Positions 1 to 5,051 of a DNA stretch of 5,051 nt are shown in pieces. The DNA lies in NCBI GenBank assembly GCA_031278665.1, contig JAITKC010000204.1:1-5051 (forward strand). The letters are read 5' to 3'. This DNA is from Bifidobacteriaceae bacterium (GTDB lineage: Bacteria > Actinomycetota > Actinomycetes > Actinomycetales > WQXJ01). The position numbers and the translations under genes were made by a program. The notes under the pieces were generated by a model. The model was given only the letters and a program-made list of their open reading frames with translations. It was not told the DNA's origin and made no database searches. Every line of letters starts with the position of its first letter. The stretch's first letter is position 1.

Positions 1-468
1 CTGGTCGTCGTGATGGTGTTCATCCGCAGTTTGTTGGTCTTGGTGATCGCCCTGATCTTGCTATTGGCGCTGGTCGGCCCGCTGCGCTCGCTGATTCTCG
101 GAGCCATGGTAATGGTCCCCCGGGGGCGGCGGGCCAGTTCGCCGCAGCGCCAGGACGTTGAGATTCCGGTGACCGCTTTCACACTGACAACCGCTGGCGG
201 CCAGAGCGTCGAAGTCGTCCTGCGCGGCGAGCTTCGCGGCGGCGCGCTCCACCTGGGCGATTCGGTCGAAGTGTGGGGCCGAGCCGTCCGCGCCGGCTGG
301 GTCCAGGCCAAAGCCGTGGTCAACACCGTCAGCGGGGCCAGGACCACGACCCGCCAACATCCGGCGCTGACCCGTTCGCGAATTGAGACAATTGGCGGGG
401 CGATCGCGGTTGTCTTCCTCGGGCTGGTCCTGTTGTCGCTTTTCCAGTCCTGCGGACCAATCCAGTGA
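1..468 (+). CDS. Membrane protein with a small beta-rich (OB-like) domain, 5' end outside the window
   Basis: The frame is open to the left edge and 155 codons are visible before TGA at 466-468. GTG, ATG and GTG codons lie at 10, 13 and 16, but no purine-rich ribosome site precedes them and the hydrophobic stretch already begins at the edge, so the true start is probably upstream. Numbering from the first visible codon, residues 1-39 are almost all hydrophobic, broken by GPLR, and could form one long or two membrane helices. They are followed by a basic segment (PRGRR). Residues about 54-113 alternate in a beta pattern with a GDSVEVWGR turn, which suggests a small OB-like barrel. A basic stretch and a second membrane helix (about 131-149) close the protein. 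The family is not recognised and no catalytic motif is seen. It lies 14 bp upstream of the toxin-like gene and probably shares its transcript. A membrane anchor or sensor role is only a guess. Confidence 0.75.
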   Translation: MVVVMVFIRSLLVLVIALILLLALVGPLRSLILGAMVMVPRGRRASSPQRQDVEIPVTAFTLTTAGGQSVEVVLRGELRGGALHLGDSVEVWGRAVRAGWVQAKAVVNTVSGARTTTRQHPALTRSRIETIGGAIAVVFLGLVLLSLFQSCGPIQ

Positions 469-471
469 GAT

Positions 472-475
472 GAGG
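472..475 (+). promoter_or_regulatory. Ribosome binding site of the toxin-like gene
   Basis: GAGG lies 7 nt before the ATG at 483, within the 14-bp gap after the upstream stop codon. It supports the 483 start. The gap is too short for a separate promoter, which argues for cotranscription with the membrane protein gene. Confidence 0.6.
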
Positions 476-482
476 ATTCGCC

Positions 483-1238
483 ATGTCGCCAGCCATTGAA
501 TATCGAGCCGCCGCCGAAGATCAAGAACTCCGCGATCACGACCAAGAGTTCGCCGACCAGGCCCAAGAGCTTTCGGACGAGGCCCAGGAACTGGCCGGCC
601 AGGCTGAAGAGCGCTCGGCCGCCGAGCGGGCGCGGGCGCTGCACGGCGCCGAGGACCCAAGCCAGTTCCGCCTTGAACATCAGGGCGACTACGAGGAGCC
701 CAGTAGCCGGGCGGTGGCGATCGAGCCCTTCAAGGACCCCGCCACCACAGTCGAGTTCGTCAACCCGAAGTTCAATCCGTCTGAGGGCGGGCCGAGCGAA
801 TACAACAGCAACTGCGCCGACTGCGCCCGCTGTTTCGAGGCGACCTGGCGGGGCGAGCGGAACGAGGCGGCCGGACTGGCCAAGCGGACGACCGAAAACG
901 GCCGCTTGGAGGCGCCGGACGGCGAGACCGACGAGCGCACCGAGGAGTGGTCGCATAATGAGTTCGCCCAGACCGAGCCGGCGGCGCTCAGGCAGTCGCT
1001 GGAACAAGCCGGCCACGGCGCCAGCGCGATAGTCCACAGCGGCTGGGAGGGTCCGGGCGGGCCCGGCGGGCACGCCTATAACGTGGTCAACTATCGCGGC
1101 GAGATCAAAACTGTCGACGCCCAGGAGGGCGAGGTCCTGGAATACTCCGACCAGGGCGTCCACCCCTGGCTTGAAGACTGTTACGGCGTCAACCACCGGA
1201 CTATGGCTTGGGACGCCCGGGGAAGGAGAATCTTGTGA
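483..1238 (+). CDS. Papain-fold toxin / glutamine deamidase-like protein (Tox-PL type)
   Basis: This 251-aa protein starts at ATG 483 behind a GAGG site. Residues 13-47 form five charged heptads of the type (D/A)QE(L/F)xxx, probably a coiled coil or long helix. After a linker, a VNP motif (about residues 93-95) leads into NCADC with Cys111, then a helix containing WRGERNEAAG. GGHAYNVVNY carries His197, and a strand ends in VDAQ with Asp212 and Gln214. NCxxC...RxG, then GHAxNVV, then VDxQ is the signature I know from the Tox-PL / 'papain fold toxin, glutamine deamidase' family of bacterial polymorphic toxins. Cys-His-Asp would be the catalytic triad, and family members deamidate or cleave protein substrates. 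No signal peptide, WXG/LXG, RHS or PAAR segment is present, so how it would be delivered, or whether it acts inside the cell, is open. Its stop overlaps the start of a candidate immunity gene. The substrate is unknown. Confidence 0.8.
   Translation: MSPAIEYRAAAEDQELRDHDQEFADQAQELSDEAQELAGQAEERSAAERARALHGAEDPSQFRLEHQGDYEEPSSRAVAIEPFKDPATTVEFVNPKFNPSEGGPSEYNSNCADCARCFEATWRGERNEAAGLAKRTTENGRLEAPDGETDERTEEWSHNEFAQTEPAALRQSLEQAGHGASAIVHSGWEGPGGPGGHAYNVVNYRGEIKTVDAQEGEVLEYSDQGVHPWLEDCYGVNHRTMAWDARGRRIL
519..623 (+). repeat. Five degenerate 21-bp repeats encoding heptads
   Basis: Five consecutive in-frame 21-bp units encode DQELRDH, DQEFADQ, AQELSDE, AQELAGQ and AEERSAA (residues 13-47 of the toxin-like protein). 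The DNA copies have diverged mainly at third positions while the QE(L/F) core is kept in the first four. This suggests selection on a helical, coiled-coil segment rather than a recent duplication. It may be an oligomerisation or partner-docking arm. Confidence 0.75.
1223..1228 (+). promoter_or_regulatory. Ribosome binding site that sets the GTG start at 1235
   Basis: AAGGAG lies 6 nt before GTG 1235, inside the end of the toxin-like gene. This favours GTG 1235 over the in-frame TTG at 1208, which lies upstream of the site and would place it inside the coding sequence. The site sits where ribosomes terminating on the toxin message could reinitiate. Confidence 0.75.
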
Positions 1239-1474
1239 GTCCGATATCCGAGGAACAAGCCCGCCAGTTGTTGGCGGCGGCCAATAGTCCGGCGGCTTCG
1301 GCCGAGCGCTACGCCGCGGTTCGGCTGGACGGCGGCTGGTTGTTCAAGTGGGCTGGCACGGCTCGTCCCGTTCCGGTCGGCGTGCGCGGGGTGGTGGTCG
1401 GCGACCAGGGCCGCGTGGCGCGTCTGAAATTGGGCGAAACCGCAGATCAGGCCATCGCCAGGGCGAATAGCTAA
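1235..1474 (+). CDS. Small YrhB/Imm35-like candidate immunity protein
   Basis: Starting at GTG 1235 gives a 79-aa soluble protein ending at TAA 1472-1474. The start overlaps the toxin stop as GTGA, typical of translational coupling and of toxin/immunity pairs. The first 20 residues look helical (SEEQARQLLAAANS). Then come strand-like segments: YAAVRLDGGWLFKWAG, VGVRGVVVGDQGRVARLKLG, and a final ADQAIARA helix. A 'GWxF' strand followed by a hydrophobic strand with D-x-G and a closing acidic/helical tail resembles the YrhB/Imm35 immunity fold, but the likeness is short and I could not align it. If correct, it binds the deamidase and blocks it in the producing cell. Without the neighbour I would call it hypothetical. 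It lies 3 bp before the ATPase gene and in the same reading frame as it. Confidence 0.6.
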   Translation: MSPISEEQARQLLAAANSPAASAERYAAVRLDGGWLFKWAGTARPVPVGVRGVVVGDQGRVARLKLGETADQAIARANS

Positions 1475-1477
1475 GCC

Positions 1478-4417
1478 ATGGCGGCGCGACGTCTGGGAAC
1501 TGTGCTGGGTCCGCTCGAACCGGCCGCGAACTTAGACGAGCGGGCGCTGAACATCCTCGACTCGCTTAAGTACGGCCACAACGCCGGACTGGTCTGCTCG
1601 CCGCCGGTCGTCAGGACGACCCATTGGGCCCGCGTCGAGGTCATGGAACAGCCGGCCGGCGAATCCGAGCCGCCGCCGTTTGAGCGTCTGGCCGCCACTC
1701 TGGCCGGCGTTCAGGCGGTCATGGAGATCGCCTTACAGGCGACGGCCGGGCAGTTGAACCTGCTGATCGGATTCCCCAGCGCGGGAGAGTTGCGCCGGGC
1801 GCGGACTCTGCTGGCGCCCGGCTGTCGGATGAGCCCGGCCGGGCCGCCGGTCCTGGCCCGCGAACACGTCATCGGCGTCACCCAGCGGGTTTTGAGCGCG
1901 GCCGCGGATCCGGCGCCGGCCAGGCCGCCAGGCGAGCGCCTGTTCGACCGTCTCGAGGACCTGGGCGAGGACTGGTCTTTGTTTTGGTATTGCGAGGCGG
2001 CCGGCATGGACGAAGTTCTCGGCGCGGTCTACGCCCTGGACCGGCTGGCCGAGGAGGCGGCCGCCCACATCAACTTGACCAGACAGGTGACCGAGCAGGT
2101 CAGCGCCACGACCGTGTCGCACCGCTGGACCAGAATCCGGGACTGGTTGGCGGTGGTCTCGAAACTGTTGTCCCAGGGCCAAGGCGTCGGCCTGTGGACG
2201 GTCGACACCTGGGCGACCGCCTCCGACGCGGCGACCGCCCGGCTGGCGGCCGGCGCCACACACGCCGCCATCTCCTCTGACCAGGGTCGTTGGTATGAGA
2301 CTCTGGACCACCCCGACTTGGAGCCCGGCGCGCCGCCGCCGACCTCCGCGCTGACCAGCCGCGACCTGGGCGATTTGTTCCACCCGCCGCGGTTTGCCAA
2401 ACCGGGCCTGGCGGTGCGCCTGGCGCCGCCGGCCGGCCGGCGGGGAAGCCGGGATTCCCGGACTATCGCTTTGGGCGTTTACGACGGCACCGACTTGCCT
2501 TGCGCGATCGGCGTCGAGGACCTCGAGGGCCACGCCTTCGTCACCGGCGCCACCGGTTCGGGCAAGTCCACCACCCTGCACCGGCTGCTGGCCGAACTGT
2601 GGAACCGGCACAAGATTCCCTTCTTGGTGCTCGATCCAGTCAAAGACGACTATTCGGCGGCGGCGGCCCACTTCGGCGGCGGCATTCAGGTGGTGCGCGG
2701 GGCGGACATTCATCTGAACTTGATGGAGCCCTGGCCGGGCGAGGACCGCCGCGGCCACATCGCGCAGGTCGCCGCCGCCTTCCGGGGGGCGTTCTCAATG
2801 CCTTCGCCGACGCCGTATGTTGTCACGCAGTTGTTTGACCGCGTGGCGATGTTGCCCGCCGCCGGCGCCGGAATGTCGCTGTTCGACGTCCGCGACATGG
2901 TTCCGCCGCTGATCGCCTCGCTCGGCTACGCTCCCGAACAGCAATCCAATATCCAGGCCGCGTTGATGACCAGGTTGAATCTGCTCTTGGCGCCGACCCG
3001 CGCGCATCGTTTCTGCTGGACCGGTTCGGCCATGGTGGCCTCACTTTTCGAGCGCACGTCGGTGGTCACGCTTGGCGACCTGACCGATGACGAGGAGCGC
3101 TCTTTTGTGGTGCTGCTCCTGGCCTTGGCCACCCGGGCGCGCGCCGTCGCCCGCCCGAATCCGCGCCCGGTCGAACACGTCTTGGTGCTCGAGGAGGCCC
3201 ACCGCATTCTGCCCGAACTGGACCAGTCCGGCGTCGACCCGGAGATCGGCTCCGCCAAACAGGTCTCCGCCACTCTGCTGTCCGCCATGATGGCCGAGGT
3301 CAGGGGCTATGGCGAACAGATCGTCGTGGTCGATCAAAGCCCGTCGCGCGTCTCGTCTGACGTCTCGCGCAACACCAACTTGAAAATCGCCCACCGGGTT
3401 GTCCATCCGCCAGACCAGGTCCAGGTCGCCGGCATGCTTGGCTTGGCCGCCGAACGCGCCGCCCTGCTCGGCGAACTGGAGCGCGGCCGCGCCGTCTACA
3501 CCACCAGAACCGGCCCGAGCGCCCAGACCCTGGCCGTCACCCCGTTGTCGCCAGCCCCGCCGCCAGGCGCGGCGCCGTTCGCTTCGCCGGGGAGCGCGAT
3601 GCCGTCGGGGAGCGCGATGCCGTCGGGGAGCGCGATGCCGTCGGGGAGCGCGATGCCGCCGGGCGGTCCGGCGGTTGGCGGCTCGGTTCGGGTTGTCCAG
3701 CCGCCGCCGGCCGACTGGCCGTGCGGCGCCGACAACGTCGCCGCCCATTACCGGGCCTGGCAATTGGCGCCCGCCGCCGCCGTGCCGATGAGTCTGTTCC
3801 TGGCCGGGGTGCTCTGGGGCGATGGCGACGGACGCGAATTGCGCCGCCGGATCTACCGCGAATTACTCGTCGTGGCGGACGGCGAACAGTCGCTGACCGA
3901 CTGTCTGGCCTGGTCGGGGCTGCGTCACCTAACCGCCCGGCGGCGGATGGGCGGGCCGGGGGAAGGTCCGGGCTCGGCCGACCGACTACTCGGCTCGCTC
4001 AGCCAGGTCTGGTTCGAGGGACTGGCGGTCGGCCGGGCGCCGGCCGAGGGCATTGTCGTCATCCCGCCCCCTCACGGCGCGCTGGCCGGCCAATCCGCTG
4101 GCGGGTCCGGCGCGGCCGGGGCTGGCGGCGCGGCCGGCGGCATCGGCGGCGTTTACCTGACCTGGGAAGAGCGGTCGATCGCCGAGGCCCTGGCGGCGGT
4201 CGAACCGCGCGACGGGCTGCGCTCGCTCAGGCTCGCCGCTTGGCGACAGCGTCTGCCGGAAATCGGCCTCTACCTCAAAGCCCGCCGCGCGGCGCTCGAA
4301 CCGCTACTCGGCGGCGGCGCGGCGGCGCTGCTCAGAGTCTTGATCCGGGCGGCGGTGGCCGCGGCCGAGTTGACCGACGAAATCGCCGCCGACCTGATCG
4401 CGAGAGCCGGACTATGA
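1478..4417 (+). CDS. HerA/VirB4-like P-loop ATPase (DUF87-type) with unusual C-terminal domain
   Basis: This is a 979-aa protein. Residues 1-290 have no motif I recognise beyond a general likeness to the N-terminal part of VirB4/HerA-type ATPases. LTSRDLGDLFHPP (292-304) and a strand from about 330 lead to Walker A GATGSGKST (357-365, Lys363). A strand FLVLDPVKDDY (382-392) follows. Walker B is VLVLEEAH (568-575, Glu572/Glu573), the form typical of HerA. The VVVDQSPSR segment (Gln620, Arg624), followed by NTNLKIAHRV and PPDQ, matches the sensor/arginine-finger region of the family. Such proteins form hexameric rings that move DNA or protein. The ATPase core ends near 670. A Pro/Ala linker with a 6-residue repeat (705-728), a C-terminal domain (about 747-979) and a Gly/Ala-rich stretch (875-891) follow. 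ATG 1478 has no clear ribosome site and is probably reached by reinitiation after TAA 1472. It could be a defence HerA, a secretion motor or a conjugation-type ATPase; context favours a partner of the deamidase pair. Confidence 0.85.
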   Translation: MAARRLGTVLGPLEPAANLDERALNILDSLKYGHNAGLVCSPPVVRTTHWARVEVMEQPAGESEPPPFERLAATLAGVQAVMEIALQATAGQLNLLIGFPSAGELRRARTLLAPGCRMSPAGPPVLAREHVIGVTQRVLSAAADPAPARPPGERLFDRLEDLGEDWSLFWYCEAAGMDEVLGAVYALDRLAEEAAAHINLTRQVTEQVSATTVSHRWTRIRDWLAVVSKLLSQGQGVGLWTVDTWATASDAATARLAAGATHAAISSDQGRWYETLDHPDLEPGAPPPTSALTSRDLGDLFHPPRFAKPGLAVRLAPPAGRRGSRDSRTIALGVYDGTDLPCAIGVEDLEGHAFVTGATGSGKSTTLHRLLAELWNRHKIPFLVLDPVKDDYSAAAAHFGGGIQVVRGADIHLNLMEPWPGEDRRGHIAQVAAAFRGAFSMPSPTPYVVTQLFDRVAMLPAAGAGMSLFDVRDMVPPLIASLGYAPEQQSNIQAALMTRLNLLLAPTRAHRFCWTGSAMVASLFERTSVVTLGDLTDDEERSFVVLLLALATRARAVARPNPRPVEHVLVLEEAHRILPELDQSGVDPEIGSAKQVSATLLSAMMAEVRGYGEQIVVVDQSPSRVSSDVSRNTNLKIAHRVVHPPDQVQVAGMLGLAAERAALLGELERGRAVYTTRTGPSAQTLAVTPLSPAPPPGAAPFASPGSAMPSGSAMPSGSAMPSGSAMPPGGPAVGGSVRVVQPPPADWPCGADNVAAHYRAWQLAPAAAVPMSLFLAGVLWGDGDGRELRRRIYRELLVVADGEQSLTDCLAWSGLRHLTARRRMGGPGEGPGSADRLLGSLSQVWFEGLAVGRAPAEGIVVIPPPHGALAGQSAGGSGAAGAGGAAGGIGGVYLTWEERSIAEALAAVEPRDGLRSLRLAAWRQRLPEIGLYLKARRAALEPLLGGGAAALLRVLIRAAVAAAELTDEIAADLIARAGL
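3590..3661 (+). repeat. Four tandem 18-bp repeats in the ATPase linker
   Basis: The unit gggagcgcgatgccgtcg is repeated four times in frame, identical except for one base in the last copy (final codon ccg instead of tcg). It encodes GSAMPS three times, then GSAMPP, at residues 705-728. Near identity at DNA level points to recent slippage expansion. It lies in the flexible linker between the ATPase core and the C-terminal domain, so copy number may vary between strains without breaking the frame. Confidence 0.9.
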
Positions 4418-4442
4418 CGTCAGAGCTGGACTATGACGTCAG
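4409..4442 (+). repeat. 15-bp direct repeat with TGACGTCA palindromes
   Basis: The sequence ggactatgacgtcag occurs at 4409-4423 and again at 4428-4442, perfectly conserved, with a 19-bp period. Each copy holds the 8-bp palindrome TGACGTCA (4415-4422 and 4434-4441). The first copy contains the ATPase stop codon. The pair lies 43 bp before the Hsp70 start, so it may be an operator or simply a short tandem duplication. It matches neither the CIRCE nor the HAIR heat-shock operator. Confidence 0.7.
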
Positions 4443-4451
4443 CCAAACGAC

Positions 4452-4466
4452 CCGGCCAGGGGCCGG
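4452..4466 (+). other. Small GC hairpin upstream of the Hsp70 ribosome site
   Basis: CCGGCC (4452-4457) and GGCCGG (4461-4466) form a 6-bp stem with a 3-nt loop. There is no T-tract, so it is not a Rho-independent terminator. Short GC palindromes are common in DNA of this composition, so any function in translation of the downstream gene is uncertain. Confidence 0.35.
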
Positions 4467-4471
4467 CAAGG

Positions 4472-4476
4472 GGAGG
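4472..4476 (+). promoter_or_regulatory. Ribosome binding site of the Hsp70-like gene
   Basis: GGAGG, within a purine run at 4468-4482 broken by no pyrimidine except C at 4483, lies 8 nt before ATG 4485. It is the strongest ribosome site in the window and fixes the Hsp70 start, in contrast to the poor site before the ATPase. Confidence 0.75.
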
Positions 4477-4484
4477 GGGAGACT

Positions 4485-5051
4485 ATGCCAGCCATCGGCA
4501 TTGACCTGGGGACGACTTATTGCTGTGTGCTGCACCGGACGGCGGCGGGCGGCGAGGAGTTGATCCGCTCCGCCGCCGGCGGCGAGTTGACGCCCTCGGT
4601 GGTCTACTTCGACCCGGACGGATCGGTCGCGGTGGGCCAAGAGGCCAGGCGGGCGGCGCGAATCGACCCGGACAACGCGGTCTTCGGCATCAAGCGGCAC
4701 ATGGGCGAGGATTTCCCGCTCGAGTTCCACGGCCTGCGCTACACCCCGGAGGCGATTTCCGGGATCATCCTCAAACGCCTGGCCCTGGACGCGGCCGCGC
4801 ATTTCGCCGTCGGCCCGGAGCGGCTGCGCGCGGTCATCACCGTGCCGGCCTACTTCGGCGTGGCGGAGAAGGAGGCCACCCACGCCGCCGCCCGGATCGC
4901 CAAACTCGACTGCCTGGAGCTCCTGGCCGAACCGGTCGCGGCCGCCTACGCCTACGGCGCCGATCCGGCGGCTGAGGACTGTTCGCTGGTCTTCGACTTG
5001 GGCGGGGGGACTTTCGACGTGGCGGTGGTCGGAATGGTCGACGGCCAGCCC
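4485..5051 (+). CDS. Divergent Hsp70 (DnaK-like) chaperone, 3' end outside the window
   Basis: The first 189 codons of an Hsp70 ATPase domain are visible and the frame is open at the right edge. Motifs in order: IDLGTT (6-11, phosphate 1), a GIKRHMG segment with Lys70, equivalent to the essential Lys70 of E. coli DnaK, ITVPAYF (118-124, connect 1), LLAEPVAAAYAYG with Glu149, and VFDLGGGTFD (169-178, phosphate 2). ATP-binding and hydrolysis residues therefore look intact. Connect 1 and phosphate 2 come about 20 residues earlier than in E. coli DnaK because the segment after Lys70 is shorter, and NDAQRQAT of DnaK is replaced by GVAEKEAT. This suggests a specialised Hsp70 rather than the housekeeping dnaK, and no grpE or dnaJ is visible here. 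Whether it has a peptide-binding domain or another C-terminal fusion cannot be seen. It probably shares the upstream transcript, folding or remodelling a partner from the operon. Confidence 0.9.
   Translation, partial: MPAIGIDLGTTYCCVLHRTAAGGEELIRSAAGGELTPSVVYFDPDGSVAVGQEARRAARIDPDNAVFGIKRHMGEDFPLEFHGLRYTPEAISGIILKRLALDAAAHFAVGPERLRAVITVPAYFGVAEKEATHAAARIAKLDCLELLAEPVAAAYAYGADPAAEDCSLVFDLGGGTFDVAVVGMVDGQP

Noticed and set aside
1208..1234. A TTG start at 1208 for the small immunity-like gene.
   Set aside because: The AAGGAG site at 1223-1228 lies after it and correctly spaced for GTG 1235, so the 9 extra residues are unlikely to be translated.
2426..2443. An 18-bp perfect palindrome, ccgccggccggccggcgg.
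   Set aside because: It is inside the ATPase coding sequence and encodes a Pro-Ala-Gly-Arg run. Such CCGG-rich symmetry is expected from the base composition.
1733..2758. A 341-aa open frame on the minus strand.
   Set aside because: It is antisense to the ATPase, has an Arg/Gly/Gln-rich composition without motifs, and has no neighbours on that strand.
3041..3763. A 240-aa minus-strand frame with HRAPRR repeats.
   Set aside because: The repeats are the antisense reading of the 18-bp array in the ATPase linker, and the rest is a shadow of the ATPase core.
4418..4484. A CIRCE or HAIR heat-shock operator before the Hsp70 gene.
   Set aside because: Neither the TTAGCACTC-N9-GAGTGCTAA nor the CTTGAGT-N7-ACTCAAG pattern is present in the gap.
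4414..4563. A 49-aa frame starting at ATG 4414, overlapping the ATPase stop as ATGA.
   Set aside because: The overlap looks like a coupled start, but most of the frame runs through the Hsp70 coding sequence, has no ribosome site of its own and gives an Arg-rich, featureless product.
4431..4883. A 150-aa open frame on the minus strand.
   Set aside because: It lies opposite the Hsp70 gene, whose motifs are unambiguous. Long antisense frames are expected in GC-rich coding DNA.

Overview
The window is GC-rich (about two thirds G+C by eye). It carries five genes, all on the + strand and packed nearly end to end, with most codons ending in G or C. This composition, the GTG start and the gene families suggest a high-GC actinobacterium (Actinomycetota). 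That placement is inference; no rRNA or marker gene is present to fix it.

Layout: (1) 1-468, the C-terminal part of a membrane protein open at the left edge, with a long hydrophobic N-terminal stretch, a small beta-rich domain and a second membrane helix. (2) 483-1238, a 251-aa protein with five heptad repeats followed by a papain-fold toxin domain of the Tox-PL / 'toxin glutamine deamidase' type (Cys111, His197, Asp212). (3) 1235-1474, a 79-aa protein overlapping the toxin stop by GTGA and resembling the YrhB/Imm35 type of immunity protein. (4) 1478-4417, a 979-aa HerA/VirB4-like P-loop ATPase with a long N-terminal region, an 18-bp tandem repeat in its linker and an unrecognised C-terminal domain. 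(5) 4485-5051, the start of a divergent DnaK/Hsp70 protein cut by the right edge.

Gaps are 14 bp (genes 1-2), a 4-bp overlap (2-3), 3 bp (3-4) and 67 bp (4-5). The first four genes are therefore almost certainly one transcript, probably continuing into the Hsp70. The 67-bp gap carries a 15-bp perfect direct repeat, each copy holding the palindrome TGACGTCA, and it could hold an internal control element. No transcription terminator, tRNA, rRNA, CRISPR array or transposase gene is visible.

The main point of interest is the combination: a toxin/immunity-like pair without a recognisable secretion or polymorphic-toxin scaffold, placed inside an operon with a HerA-like motor ATPase and an Hsp70. 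Known HerA-based defence operons pair the ATPase with an effector enzyme, and Hsp70-like proteins occur in chaperone-based conflict systems. A deamidase/papain-fold effector kept in check by a small partner and coupled to a HerA ATPase and a chaperone is a plausible new arrangement. That is a hypothesis from gene order and motifs, not something the sequence proves.
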